A stretch of 64,000 nt of DNA from Limnoperna fortunei. Lineage: Eukaryota; Mollusca; Bivalvia; Mytilida; Modiolidae. The stretch spans positions 63,729,898 through 63,793,897 of the forward strand of contig OX104123.1 in assembly GCA_944474755.1 (NCBI GenBank), given 5' to 3'. A model generated the notes under the pieces. It had not been told where the DNA came from. It searched no databases and saw only the letters and a list, made by a program, of their open reading frames with translations. This document shows positions 1-12,330 of this stretch, piece after piece. Each line of letters begins with the position of its first letter. Position 1 is the first letter of the stretch. The translations under genes were made by a program, and so were the position numbers.

Positions 1-32
1 TGAAAACTATGCAATCACAATAACTCTCTTAC

Positions 33-573
33 CTCCATAAGTAAATTCCCCAATAAGTTTTTACCTCTCCACTTGCACATATCTTTAGCCCTAGGGTCCT
101 CTTCCTTCAATCCAACACCCCTAATCAAATCGGTAGGACTGGCTTCAGCAATGATGGTATTTCCTGTACTAAGCAGGTATCTTCTCAGGTACTCGTTCTG
201 GGCGAACTACAAAACAAATTGAAAATAACATTAAGTACATATATTATAGGTCGAATTTTAGTATAAAAGACGCGAAACAATGTAGTATAATATTTGTTTA
301 CCTTCGCATACAATCCCTTCAAAATTATGTCACTGACCACGGAATACAATACATCTTCGCGAAAGCCAGCCACTTGACGACCAAATAATTTTTGTTGTCG
401 GGAATGTTGTTCTCTCATTATGTGTTTGGCTCGATATTCATCTCCAAAGATAACCGCCTTTTGGTACATCATGTATTGCAAAGCACGGTTAAACATATTA
501 CCATATACAACAAATGGCGATGGATACCAGTTGCTTTTTGGAGAGAATGATTTCCAGAAGGTAAACATTCTGA
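33..573 (-). CDS. NADAR-domain (YbiA-like) gene, two consecutive exons
   Basis: Two minus-strand exons encode a nearly complete NADAR domain, a fold associated with ADP-ribose/NAD-type or N-glycosidic chemistry. The upstream exon is 302-573, preceded by a ttttcag acceptor and followed by a gtaaac donor. The downstream exon is 33-206, with a tttgttttgtag acceptor and a gtaaga donor, and is exactly 58 codons in phase. Visible family motifs are NWYPSPFVV, YMMYQKAVIFGDE, GLYAK, the pair YLLSTGN and EASP, and KWRGKNLLG. An in-frame ATG lies just inside the first exon, but an upstream exon is also possible. Further 3' exons would lie outside the window. Some positions that are usually conserved look altered (NRALQ where AEQ is usual, and DLIRGVGL where IWGIGL is usual), so activity is uncertain. 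The family call is from motif recognition only. Confidence 0.8.
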
Positions 574-675
574 CTGAAAAGAGATAAAATGCAGGACTAA
601 GACAAAACAAATAATGAGGTACACAATTTATACACTATAATGTAGCACATAGATACATTTGGAATAAATGAACGA

Positions 676-1186
676 TTGATTGATTGATTAATGATGTTTA
701 ACGCCCGAGCAGCATTATTTCAGCTATATTCAGGCGATGAACATGAAATGGATGATAAAATGAACATGAAATGATGATGAATGAAAATGGGATGGGACAC
801 AAGGAAAAATAGGGGTAACGGATTTAAGATTGCCACTGGCAAATGGGAGGATGGATAGGGTCGGGCAATTCAGCCTACTGTAGCGGGATCGAAATCCCTA
901 CTCATAGCGTTTACTACAGCAGCGTTCTTTAACGTGCGAGGAACGTGGCATTTTTCCCAACACGGTGCACTAATATGGTTTGCGGCCAGGTTTTCCGTAT
1001 TATGGCCTGACAACCCCAGCTTGCCAGGGGTACCCCATTCAACAACCTGGGACACACATCCCAGTCGGTCTTTAGGCAAACCGACCTGACACGCCGGTCA
1101 GGGTACTGGGCGCTATTTAGTCGCCTTTTAAGACAAGCTAGCGCGACTGCGGTCTATTCTTTTAGCCACCGGATCCCGCACGGGGC
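676..1186 (-). mobile_element. 511-bp SINE-like element with LINE-type 3' tail
   Basis: The element is flanked by perfect 12-bp direct repeats, ataaatgaacga, at 664-675 and 1187-1198. The tgat microsatellite and the block gttaaac/atagctgaaat lie at the left, so the element reads on the minus strand. A second full-length copy is at 38583-39088. The 3' tail resembles the end of LINE A at 30133-30193, suggesting mobilisation by LINE A machinery. The 69-aa open frame inside (870-1079) also occurs in the second copy, but it is most likely fortuitous. Confidence 0.8.
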
Positions 1187-1379
1187 ATAAATGAACGAAG
1201 AAAACAAGCAATATATATATAACCTATAAACCACAGAAAGTACTGTCTAAAAAGATATATAATTTTATATCGAACTATGAACAAAAATTACTTCAAACAT
1301 GTGATGTATTATATAAATAACCATCAACTAAAATGCATTATTGTAATTAATCAAACTATGAAAAACAAAATATACTAAG

Positions 1380-1855
1380 TTCAGCACTATATACATTCCT
1401 GTTATCTATAAAAAAAGATGTCACACATTTTATATTATAACATCAAATGAAATTAAAAAAAACCTTAAACACCAAATACATTGCTATAAAGTTATAAAAG
1501 CACTACATAAAACATAAAAGTATACATGAATACAAAGGATGAAGCACACATTTTATAATAGAATAAAGCAAAAAACGAGCATTGTACACCTGAAACTAAG
1601 AACAATATTAGATACATTTATAATTAAGCACTCTATACACTGCACATGAATTTATAAAAAGCGCTAACACAAGCACTATATACACAATCCCTGGGCTTAT
1701 AAAAGAAACACTATATACATTTTCCAATGAATAACACAAGCACTGTATACACCATCCACCAACTTATTTTTGTTAACCTTGGTATCTTTGACATTTTATT
1801 ATAAAAGAAGCACTATATACACTTATCTACGAAGTTATACAAGAAGCACTACCCA
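1380..1855. repeat. Degenerate tandem repeat with agcactatatacac motif
   Basis: The motif agcactatatacac and close variants recur at irregular spacing of about 40-90 bp through this AT-rich block, separated by phrases such as ttataaaaga. No coding potential is evident. Confidence 0.55.
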
Positions 1856-1859
1856 GGAC

Positions 1860-1945
1860 TAAGACTTTCCTAGCTTCCCTGTCCACGACTGTGTTTCCAT
1901 GGATTCCCACATTTCGGGAATCCAGAAAAACACAACAACTTTACC
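1860..1945 (-). mobile_element. Short internal fragment of LINE A (RNase H region)
   Basis: About 86 bp read on the minus strand match LINE A around 29455-29545, the segment encoding the FFWIPSHVG part of its RNase H domain, with only a few substitutions and one 1-nt gap. There is no LINE 3' tail, so this is not a conventional truncated insertion. Its start coincides with the splice donor of the candidate exon at 1945-2131. Confidence 0.7.
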
Positions 1946-2131
1946 TTCTTAGGCCAAAAGGTTACAAGTGTTGAAATATTGGCGCCCGATATTCCATGCA
2001 AGAAAAAATGTGGACCAACATCTGTCAACTCTGGTGGCACAACACTAAAGGAGTCTCCAAACGGACCGCACATAAACGTGTAAAATCGCTTAACATGTGA
2101 TGATCCTAACATTAGGATAGGATAAATTTTT
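1945..2131 (-). CDS. Candidate exon with SGNH-hydrolase-like motif
   Basis: A minus-strand exon model runs from a tttttttcag acceptor (exon begins at 2131) to an AAG|gtaaag donor. It is open throughout and encodes a peptide containing ILMLGSSHVKRF and FLHGISGANISTL. These resemble block I (GxS) and the Gly-rich block of SGNH/GDSL-like proteins found in some invertebrate expansions. No other exon of the gene could be assigned. The donor lies at the edge of a LINE A fragment. Treat as a tentative, partial gene. Confidence 0.35.
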
Positions 2132-2219
2132 CTGAAAAAAATATTTCTTTATTAGTATTTTCCCACCTATATCAAATATGCATAAAAGGCAAGAAATTGA
2201 ACGCGTCTGTTTAGTTGGG

Positions 2220-4186
2220 TTGATTGATTGATTGATGTTTAACGTCCAGCAAGCAATATTTCAGCTTTATTCAGGACGTGAAAATTACAATTTTTAAATT
2301 AGTAGTACTTCATGCCTCCCTTTCATACTAAAACGGGATCTCATACAATAATATGAGAATATATACAGATAAAAATAGTACTTAACACAATAAAAGATAT
2401 GAAGCATCACACTTAGTAGTGGAATTAAAATTTTATTAAATAAATTAATTTCTTTTAAAAACTTTAAAAATTGTGTCGCCTGCGACAGTTTTATATAAAT
2501 TAAAATACGTATCTGCACTACAGAAACGTTCCCGAATGTGGGCCACGTCCACACAGTCCATCAAGACATGCTTAATGGTGTATGGACTGTTGCATGGCAC
2601 ACATTCGGGTCGTTGCTTATTGTTTAAAATATAACTGTGTGTCGTCCTGGTATGACCAAAACGACATCTTGTTAAAACAACTTGGTCTCTTCGACCACTA
2701 AAACATTTTAAAATTATTTGTGTGCAGTAGTGGCTGTATCTCATGAAGTTTATTATGAACTTGGAGATCCCAACTACTCTGCCACAAATTAGAAATATAT
2801 TTAAAAATCAACGCTTTAAAATCGGTAAACGGAATATTACAGTTAATGATAGTATCCTTTAGTGCATTTTTAGCCTCCTTATCCACGACTATGTTTCTAC
2901 GGATTCCGACATGACTGGGAATCCAGAAGAAGATAATCTCTTTCCCCCAAGCAACAAGAGATTTGTAGATTTGAATAATTTTTAAAATTAAAAGGATTTT
3001 TAATTTTATTATAAATTTTCAATAGCCTGTAGACAAGACAGGGAATCGGAGCAGACAATAAATTTGCATTCGTCTGAAGAAGCAATTATTTTCATTTGAA
3101 GAAGAATAGCTTGCGCCTATGCTGTAAATACAGATGAGGCAGAGACGGAAGGCGGCGAGTTTCAACACGCTCTCCTAAAGCCAGCGGCCGAGGCGACTTT
3201 ATCACCGTCTTTTGACCAGTCCGTGTAAATAGTACTATAGTCAGGGTAACAAGATTTAATTTCTGCATGTTGTATTATTAAATGGTTTGTGTCGGACTTT
3301 TTATGTTGTCTTAGATCATAAATAAATATCGGTTTGGGGTTTAACCACGGGGGATAATGTGGAATTTCGATTACAGCAATTTCATCTAAATTTATACCAG
3401 AATTTTCCAAATGAGATTTAATTCGGAGGCCAAAAGGTTGAATTTTGTGTGGATGTTTTTCGAAAATGTTTTTGATAAAGAGGTTTGAAAACAGTCGTGG
3501 GCGGGGTTGCAAGGATATGCCTTTAGTTTGCTTGAATATTGCAAAGCAAGCTTTATTCTTCTTTGATACAAAGAAGGCTCGCCTGCTTCTACATATAAAC
3601 TCTCAACAGGTGTGGTTCTCTAAGCTCCAAGGCATAGTCGCAATCCTTGATTTTAACATATGACTTGCGAGCGGAACCATAAATAAAGCAACCATAATCC
3701 AATTCAGATCGAAACAGCGATCTATATAGATTAAGTAAAACATCGCACTCAGCACTCCATACGGTGCTGGATACGACTTTTAAAATATCAAATGTTTTAA
3801 TGCATTTATTTTTTAACATTTTGATATGGGGTAGAAAGGTTAGCCTTGAATCAAATATGAGACCAAGAAAAGTAGTTTCCTTTACAATTTTTATAGGATT
3901 ATTATGTAATTTTAATTCGGGATCAGGATGTATCTTTCTCTTATTACATTCTCCATTGCCCATTTCTCTATTCTATTTAAACATAACTGCTGTTGACGTT
4001 CAATATTATTCATGTTTTTTCCTCTGTAACATATGAGCAAGTCGTCAACATATAGAGAACCATCAATATTTCTTTTAAAACTTGAGCAAGGCTATTAATT
4101 TTAATACTAAATAAAGTGAGAGAAAGGATGCTTCCCGGGGAAACAACCATTTCCTGTTCAAAATGGTCAGATAGAGTAGAATTTAC
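2220..4186 (-). mobile_element. 5'-truncated LINE A copy with 13-bp TSD
   Basis: This copy is bounded by perfect direct repeats ctgtttagttggg at 2207-2219 and 4187-4199. It starts at its 3' tail (tgat repeat, then the gttaaac block) and extends to the middle of the reverse transcriptase domain, ending near the GVPQG/YVDD region. Frameshifted pieces of ORF2 are visible at 3589-3963 (end of RT), 3162-3512 (connection and RNase H start, with TDWSKD where the other copy has TDGSKD), 2698-2886 and 2445-2744 (terminal CCHC region). It is not functional. It retains a 16-nt segment deleted from the full-length copy at 28560. Confidence 0.92.
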
Positions 4187-4529
4187 CTGTTTAGTTGGGA
4201 ACTACAGTGACAATTTTCATGGGAAAATAAAATGAAGGGAGCAAGCATGATGAATGGAATCAGTAGGTGTTATTCTTATCTCACATTTGCAGAAAAAGAA
4301 TGCGTAATATCTCATTTTTTAAAAGAAAATTATGCATATGTAACATATTTCTATCAATGGGACGCCCATTGGTTGTTCGTTACTATTGAAGATAGTCAAA
4401 AATGGAATATTCAAGGGAGATTTATCTTCATTTACAGTTTGAAAAACATTAAGAACATTAATAATTGTTACGAGTTATCAATCGGATTTCAATTCCGTAA
4501 ATTGCATTAAAAAGCTCAATTATACTCGT

Positions 4530-4985
4530 TTTATAAACAGAAAACCAAATTAAAATGCCATGTATAGTTAAAAAGATATTTAATTTCACGGCAGGACACA
4601 ATTGTTTAACTTTAAAAAAAAATTAATTCTTCAAACTATAGCAATACAAAATCAATGCAACTTTTTTATTATCAATCGGATTTCAATTACGTAAATTGCA
4701 TAAAATGCCATATATAGTTAAAAAGATATTTAATTTCACGGCAGGACACAATTGTTCAACTTTTAAAAAATATTTATGTACTTGCAACATGGTACGTGTT
4801 TTTTTAAATAGTTGTTTAGTTATAAAGCAGATTTCTATTCCGTAAATTACATTTTAAAGTTCTTGATTGGCCCTTTTAAACACAAAAAAACCAAATTAAA
4901 ATGCCATGTATAGTAAAAAAGATTTTTTATTTCACGGCAGGACACAATTGTTTAACTTTAAAAAAAAAATTAATTCTCCAAACCA
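4530..4985. repeat. Three-copy local repeat
   Basis: A segment of about 60-110 bp containing gccatgtatagttaaaaag and cacggcaggacacaattg occurs at about 4555, 4706 and 4900, spaced roughly 150 and 190 bp. The flanking parts differ in length. Non-coding. Confidence 0.75.
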
Positions 4986-5102
4986 TAACCACATCCTGTA
5001 AAATATTTTAGATGTAATGCATCTTGATTTTCCAAATGCTAAATCTGTGTCAGAAGCTTGGTATTAATGTAAACAAAAAAGAAAGCAAACAGAAAAATTA
5101 AA

Positions 5103-5284
5103 GCAGAACTAGCTGGGAAAAAGGATACAAGTTATAAGAAGTTTAAAGAATAGTACAAAGCCGAACTGGCTGGGAAAAAGGATACATGTTATAAGAAGTT
5201 TAAAGAATAGTACAAAGCAGAACTGGCTGGGAAAAAGGATACATGTTATAAGACGTTTAAACGAATAAAGAATAGTACAAAGCA
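5103..5284. repeat. 57-bp tandem repeat, three units
   Basis: Units start near 5103, 5160 and 5217 with the shared core ggctgggaaaaaggatacat. The third unit carries a small insertion (cgaataaag). The short open frame across it on the minus strand merely reflects the repeat. Confidence 0.85.
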
Positions 5285-5299
5285 GATATTTAAACATGG

Positions 5300-6477
5300 T
5301 TTCCTTTTCCTGCTAGAAAAACTTAACTTTACCCGGGATATTTGTTGTGCTATTTTGATAGCTATATTTAACCTAGCACACGTGTAAACATGTGCATTAT
5401 TTATCAATCTAGTTTTAACTGCACTACAATACAAACCAATTTCTTGGAGATCAACTTGTATCCACATAACCAAGGCATCAGTTTAAGACGTGTGCACAGC
5501 TACCCACAAGCCTCTAAATTATAAGTGAAGTAAGTAACCAACCATGTTCTAAACCAAAGATGCATATGTATACATGTACATGTATATTGTAAATTCCTGT
5601 AAAAAAGTTGTAATCAGTATTAAATTGTGTCTGTATCATGAATTAAATTTAAACTCTAAAAAGAAATATCAAAAATATATTATATAACATAAACACTACA
5701 CATAGTTTTGTAGAATAACCATTTCAATATACTATAAAATAATGATGAAATATCTTCTTTTTTGTGCTAAGATGCATATACCTTAATATAAGTTACATAT
5801 ATATTTATATATTGCCAGAAAATTACATGTTTATGTATGTTTAAATTGACCCAAAAGATATACTTAAGAATATATTGTATAATTATTAATGAGCTAAATC
5901 ATCAATATAGGAAAAATACATACATGTAAATGTGTATTTAATACACACAAGTAGCTGTATGAATTGCAATGTCAGACTCTCTTCTCTACACACCAACTTT
6001 AGAGCCTGCCATATCCGTCACATGGGCAAGCTCCGTACCAAATCCAAGTAACACCTCCAATTATACAGTTTTACGAATTGTTTGCATCTTTTACTTATTT
6101 AATCGGTATTTATATTTTACTCAACGTGTAAATTGTTATAGATTTTTTAATTTTAATAATTTTTTTTTATTTTAATAAATTGACAACAAAACGTTGTCTG
6201 GTCCATGTATTGTTCGTGTCTTGCGGCATGTTTCTCAGATATGTTAAAGATATGGGAAATGTTCTCCTACCAATTAGACAAAATATCTATAAATCAATCC
6301 TTAAATTTGGACCACAAGTTCAACAGCGTAGAACGAATGGACACGACCAGCAAATTGTATTATGTGGTTGTGAGAAATAAAATATTTAAGTTTCTAATGC
6401 AGATAAATTTGTGTAATTCAATTATGTCAAAACGAATTGCTCTTGTTTCAGTGAAGAATGGTTTGGAATACACAAAA
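5300..6477. other. AT-rich stretch without recognisable gene
   Basis: Dominated by tatata/tacatgta-type sequence. The open frames at 5969-6175, 6180-6380 and 6205-6630 show no family motif I recognise and no convincing splice structure. I see no gene I can support here. Confidence 0.5.
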
Positions 6478-6554
6478 CTAAATACCACCACGTCATATCA
6501 TCAAAGGACTACCAACAGACCGAAGTTTAAATCTTCTAAAACTCGTATAAATAG

Positions 6555-8396
6555 ATCCATTATCGATTATTCACGCGGGAAATTTCGCATCAGCATCGGA
6601 AGTCTTCGGAACTTTGAGACCGAATATTAATTAGACGCCATTGTTCAGATAAGACAGAAGATAAACAACGCATTTATTTGCAATTTATCGATGTTAGCAA
6701 TCACATAATTGAATAAAATTGATATATATCTGATAATTAGATGCTTATGTACCATTTCAGGCCGTAAAGCAACTTCCAAAAAAATAACGATTTTGACAGC
6801 TTATATTGCTTTAACAGCTTTTTTATAAAGTTCATTTTTAGCCTCTGTAAAGGAGCCAGATGATGTAAACATTATACCCAGGTATTTGTAACTGTCTGTA
6901 CAGTCTAAAACTTTGCCATTAAAAAGAAAATTTCTTTTCATAAATTTTCCGGCTTTGTTAAAAATAAGAATCTTTGTTTTGGATATATTGACTGACATAC
7001 ACCAATGTTTACAAAAACTTTGAAGGGCATCTAGTTTGGTTTGTAAGCCATTCTGAGAGTTAGATAATAGAATGACATCATCTGCATACATAAGACAGTC
7101 AATTCTCTTGTTGTTTAAATACACTGGGTTAGCTGTTTGTGACAGATAATCGGGGAGGTCATTAATAAAAATTTTAAATAGGTTAGGGCTTAGCACGTCG
7201 CCTTGTCTAACCCCAACATTAGAATCAAATGAGTCAGATAGATCTTGGTTAACTTTCACACAAACTGCAGAGATTCTGTACATATCATATACTAAATTAT
7301 AAAAGAGACCACCAATTCTCATGTCTAAAAGTTTAAGATAGATAGCTGTGTGCGAAACAGTATCAAAAGCTTTGCTAAAATCTACAAAGCAAGCAAATAG
7401 GTTTTCCTTTTTGAATAGATGTTTGTCTATCAGTGTTTTAAGAACAAACATGTGGTCTGATGTTCTTGAGTCCTTTGTAAATCCTATTTGGAAAGGATTA
7501 ATTATATTATGTTTTATCAAAAATTTATCTAACCTATTATTAAGAATAGAGTTAAGTAATTTACTTAGGCAACCAGTTATTGCTATCCCCCTATAGTTTT
7601 CAGGCTTGTATCTATCCCCACTTTTAAAAATTGGGGAGATGTAGCCCCTTGACCAGTTATTTGGATATATGCCTGAGATTAAAATCTTGTTAAATAAATA
7701 TGTTATACATGGAGCTAATTGAAATTGTCCTGCTTTAAGCATATCATTTGTTATCAGTTGTAAACCACCTGATTTATTACTTTTAAGTTTCTTTATAGCA
7801 GCAAGAACTTCTTCAGTTATTTTGAAATCCATCTCATTGAAATTATGTATATCCTTTTCTTTAGATTTAAGTTTATGTTCTAATTCTAGTAGTTTTTCCT
7901 TAAATTCACTTTGAGGACTATTAAGCTTATAAAATGCATCCTTATCTACAGGATGAGAATCACTGTCTATATCTTTTAAACTTTCAATAAGTTGCCAATA
8001 TGCTTTTGGGTTATCATTATTAAGTCTTTCTAGTTGCAATAAAATATTCTTTTTGAAATTTTTCATTTTAAATTTTCTGTTTTTGGTATAAATCCTACGT
8101 AACTTGAAAAAACTGTTCCGAATCTGCTTGTCATAAGGGTTCATAGATATTAATATCCCCTTTCTTTCAAGCTCCATTCGTTGTTTTTTCAAATCACAAT
8201 CATGCCATTTCTTATTTGAGAGGCCTAACTGTTTTTTCTTTTTAGGTTTGGGTCTCCTTAAGTCTGCAATGTCAGTTATTAGTTTTTCAAACTTAGTACT
8301 AGCACTATTGATGTCTTCACGTGAGAGGGTGATGTTATTATTTAGAAATTCATTTAATTTATTTTGGGAATCAGGACTTAAAAGGGTATTTTGAAA
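6555..8396 (-). repeat. Left arm of a ~9.1 kb inverted repeat
   Basis: These 1842 bp are the reverse complement of 13799-15648 (1850 bp). The arms differ by three visible indels (6 nt, 3 nt and 1 nt) and a few substitutions. The arm contains the LINE B reverse transcriptase segment, the TTAA site (6811-6814), the left terminal inverted repeat of the TTAA transposon (6786-6810) and the first ~256 bp of that transposon, stopping at the start codon of its P2X7-domain gene. Short related direct repeats (around aataccacca and ggactaccaacagaccga) lie outside both ends, at 6478 and 8507. Confidence 0.92.
6815..8396 (-). pseudogene. LINE B reverse transcriptase fragment, open frame (left arm)
   Basis: A single open frame of 533 codons spans 6801-8402. 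It covers the linker after the endonuclease and most of the RT domain of a non-LTR retrotransposon: FVDFSKAFDTVSH, GVRQGDVLSPNLFKIFINDLP, and the catalytic LMYADDVILLS near 7080. It lacks the endonuclease and the C-terminal region, and its stop codon lies inside the TTAA transposon terminus, so it is a fragment rather than a functional gene. Unlike the right arm it has no 1-nt deletion, so the frame is intact here. Confidence 0.85.
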
Positions 8397-10768
8397 ATTC
8401 ACCTCTTGTATACAGTAAAGGATTGTAGCGTAGGATAATTATTGAGTGTTACGATTGCTTCTTAACGTTCCGCAAGTAATATTTTAACTATATTCAGGCA
8501 CTGGTAATACTTAATACCACCAAAATAATATCAGCAGAGGACTACCAACAGACCGAAAGATTTAATCTCGGATAAATAACAGTGTAAATTCACAGAGAAC
8601 ACTCTTTATAAAGAATCATACAACGTGATAATGAATGACTGTTGAGATAACATCGAGCAGTATTTTAGCTATATTCAGGCATTTGAAGCAGATTTTTGTT
8701 ACTTTCTTGTAGATAAACCGACATTATAAACTGGCCTTTTACGTGCACTGTGGTACCCTGCAAGGATTCTAGTAATAAACTTTCAACTCCCAACGCAAGG
8801 GCATTTCGTATCCGCCACTCTGAAAATGCACATAGCAACCACTCGAATAATGCTGCACATGTCAGCTATGCGAGTACCAAGAATATGTACTACTATCACT
8901 TTAGTACTTGAAACTGTCGCCTTTACGTAAAACAGCATTTATATTAAATATTCAGCTATTTTGCTATATTGGATCCAGTGCCTTATCGAGGAACAGCCTA
9001 CACTACTGCAAAGGAGGATGCAGCAGTAAACTTTGCGGGTGCAATAAACAACGGGTAATTTGTTCCAATATGTGTAAATGTGGGGATGTTTGCAACAATA
9101 GAAACAGCAAGGATTTTTATTTATGCGTTTAAAGATAATGTTTGCATGTTGTTGCTGAAACGACCAATTTATTTTTGTACAAACATTTCTTCTGAAACCA
9201 CACAATTTTAAATACTGCTAAAAATTGTAAAAATATGCTGCTGAAAAAACAAACAAACTGTTCCATCTTTTATATTTTACTGAGGGCAAAATCAAAAGGA
9301 AACCAAGAACAGTTATTCTTCAAATTGTAGCAAATCCATCAACATATGTCCATGCCTGTTTGACAATTACAACTTAAAACAAATAAAATTGTTTTTTACC
9401 GTCCAATGAACATTCTTTAGCTATATTCAGGACGAGAACAAGTGGGAAAAGTGATTAACCAATGGGAACGATAGTGATGGAGAAGTTAATTTTTTTTATT
9501 AAATGTTTGCTAAACGAGCGATATAATTTCTTTTAAATTCAGGATGAGAACAAACAGAAAGTCAAACTAAAAAAGGTCTAGGCTGAAAAATTTTCACTAA
9601 GACGGCAACAAGCGGCTTCTAAGAACCTACTTTATTATATCTAAAATTGTTGTTTTATGTCGAGCGAGCATGTATACAGCTATATTCAGGACGAGAGCAA
9701 AACAAACACATCAATTCTGGACACGGGATTAAAAGGCAAAACATTTGAGTGCCAATAAAACAGTATGGGTAGGTCTTGTCCTAGATTCCTCCGTTGTCCA
9801 ACTCTTTTAAACTTTGATGGGACAGGGGGCGTGCATTGACAAAACAGTGGATTTTGCGACACGTATCCGAGTCGGCACATTTCACAATCTCAAGATGTTT
9901 TAAAATGGTCGAGTGGTTCAACTATATACAAATCGTTTCTCTAGAATTTTTATTCGTGAAAATAATCACTTTAACTCTGATTAAGTCCTACACTCCCATC
10001 AGTCTAAACAATTTTGGACAGCAGAGGATTACCGGACTAGGGTAGGGCAAGACAATTTAGTTTTTTTGAAGCGGCTACATCGAACCTACTCTTATCGACA
10101 TTTACCAACGTGGTCTTTATCGCGAAAGTAGTAAGCACTCCCAGGTGGTGACCAAATATGGTCCGCGGTCAGGCTTTCCTTATTATGACCGGACAACCCC
10201 CAAAGAGATGGTATCCCTATCTGGAAAAGCATCTGGGCAGCTATTTTTGCCTCCCCCACTGCCAATACCAGGGCACATGAATTTGATCACATATCGTTTG
10301 GGGCGAAACATGGCCAGAAAACTAAAAATGACATTTGTCGCAAACGAAGTGAGCGAAAATGTTTGGAAATGTTCACTGCAAACATGATTGTGGGTACGTA
10401 CTCACGGACATTTATTCTGCAAGATTATGACATTGATTCCTTTAAAAGGTCCAAATTTTTTCAACCGCGAAACTTTCTCTTGAACTGAAACACCTTTTTT
10501 ACTTCAGAGACTCGGCCAGACTCGGTCGCCCAGTAAATGACCAAAAGTAAAACGCTAAATCTGAACCAGAGAAAACACGAGTGGACTGCGAACACGTTCA
10601 CAAAGGGATACCCCCTCCCCCCCCCCCCCCCCCCCGGCTTCGCTTCAAGTCGAATTATCTCCCCTGAATAAATAATATCCGACAGCAACGAAAATTCTTC
10701 ATGCCTATCTACATATGATGTACTGCCTTCATGTAAAGTTTCATCATTCGATTTAACACATATTTAAT
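8397..10768. repeat. Decayed SINE-like copies
   Basis: Repeated fragments of the SINE/LINE A tail (atattcaggacgagaacaa and variants) occur near 8465, 8650, 9420, 9535 and 9665. SINE-body pieces occur at 8745-8830 and 10020-10270. A homopolymeric C tract sits at 10611-10637. No intact gene was seen apart from the possible exon at 9001-9108. Confidence 0.6.
9001..9108 (+). pseudogene. Possible CXC (tesmin/TSO1-like) cysteine-rich exon fragment
   Basis: The plus frame encodes HYCKGGCSSKLCGCNKQRVI followed by CSNMCKCGDVCNN, a spacing of cysteines like half of a CXC/CRC domain. It lies among decayed repeats and no start, stop or flanking exon could be matched, so it may be a relic exon or retrocopy. 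Confidence 0.35.
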
Positions 10769-11161
10769 TGATTGTTTGGATGTCTGCTTTACGTCCAGCG
10801 AGCAGTACTTCAGCTATATTTAGGACGGGAACAAGTTAACAAACAATAAATCAACGGAAAATAGGGATGGGATGGGACACAGGGAATAAAATTTTGACAG
10901 CCACTGTAAAAGTATGGAGTTTTGGGTAGGGGCGGAAAATTAAGCCTTTTGTAGCGGCTCGAAATCTACAAAAGGGGTCTTTATCGTGCAAGGAGCGTGG
11001 CACTCTCCAAACATGTTACCCACTACGGTCCGCGGTCAGACTTTCCGTATTATGACCTGACAACCCCCCAACGAGGGGTCTCCCCTATACGCCATTCGGG
11101 GACGCGCTGGGCTGCTCTGTGGGTTGAGCACTGGGAACCCTCCCAGTATGGTCCCAGCAAA
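10769..11161 (-). mobile_element. SINE-like element with 9-bp TSD
   Basis: Flanked by atatttaat at 10760-10768 and 11162-11170. The left end carries the tail (ttgg, gtctgctttacgtccagcga, then the atattt-aggacggg block). The body includes ctttatcgtgcaaggagcgt and ends near ctcccagtatggtcccag. A related copy lies at 11885-12330. Confidence 0.75.
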
Positions 11162-11170
11162 ATATTTAAT

Positions 11171-11884
11171 ATTAGGATTAACAAATTATTTTATTATTTT
11201 ATTTACATACATATTCAAGTTTTACTAAAGAAAATTTACTGGTCGAGCGAGTGCCTGAAGTAAAGAATTGTTTCGGTTTAAACTTTGGCAGATAATCCAG
11301 TCCAACCATCAGTGTCATTGTTCGTATTCCTAACTTTATACATGCATGGGTTCTGCAACAAGCTATTATAATTATAATTCCAGGATTGATAATTATGTGT
11401 CATGCTTCTGAAAAATGTACAGTTTAAATTTATCAATAACGTCATAACGTTCCTATAATGTAAAAGCTGAAGAGCTATTTCTAAAAAGTACACATTTATT
11501 TCCTTTTAATTATATTAAAATTCAAATAGAATGTACCAGCCTCTTATTAAATGTATAGAGAGCCAGGGGTGCTAAAAGTAAAAATTATGATACCAGCTAA
11601 ATTGTAGAAAGTACTTGTTGGCAAGACTAACAATTCTCTTTTTGTATTATGGGTACTTAAATTCAATGAAATGCGGACATCGGGACAGAGACAGTTTTTT
11701 TCCTAATACCGAAACCAGGGTAAAAATATGACCACAAAAATACATTATAAACGTAAAACATTTGAAGTTTTATTCAGTTATTTTTGGTTACGAATTTAAA
11801 TTCGGGGAACCTAGAAAACTGTTTTGTTGCACACTTTTATGCTACAACAGAGATTTTTGTGATTTTATGCGGACTTTGATTGTG
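11171..11884. other. No recognisable gene
   Basis: Part of it (11310-11405) resembles 58365-58455, so it is at least partly repetitive. The rest is AT-rich sequence with no supportable feature. Confidence 0.5.
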
Positions 11885-12330
11885 ATTGATTGGATGTCTG
11901 CTTTACGTCCAGCGAGCAGTATTTCAGCTATATTCAGGACGGGAACAAGTTAACAAACAATAAATCAACGGAAAATGGGGGTGGGATGGTCACAGGGAAT
12001 ACAATTTTGACTGCCACTGGAAAAGTATGGAGTTTTTGGTAGGGCGGAAAATTTAGCCTTTTGTAGCGGTTACAATGAGCCTACTTTTTTTCGAAATATA
12101 CAAAAGGGGTCTTTATCGCGCAAGGAGCGTGGCACTCTCCAAACACGTTACCCACTACGGTCCGCGGACCGGCTTTCCGTATTGTGACCTGACACGCCTC
12201 CAACGCAAGGGTCTCCCCTATCCGCCACCCGGGGGACGCGCTGGGCTGATCTGTAGATCGAGCACTGGGAACCCTCCCAGTATGGTCCCAGGAGGTCTGT
12301 GGGTCAACCACTGTAAACTCGCACAGTATA
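11885..12330 (-). mobile_element. SINE-like element, second copy of the 10769 type
   Basis: Begins with gattgattggatgtctgctt and follows the 10769-11161 element closely through the gtccgcgg and cccagtatggtccc blocks, with extra sequence at its right end. It abuts the start of 5.1 kb repeat copy 1. No target duplication was found. Confidence 0.65.

Noticed and set aside
870..1079. 69-aa ORF also present at 38778-38987
   Set aside because: Conserved only because both lie in copies of the same SINE-like element; no domain and no coding-type substitution pattern visible.
7348..7596. 82-aa ORF and its twin at 14607-14855
   Set aside because: Antisense shadow of the LINE B reverse transcriptase in both inverted arms.
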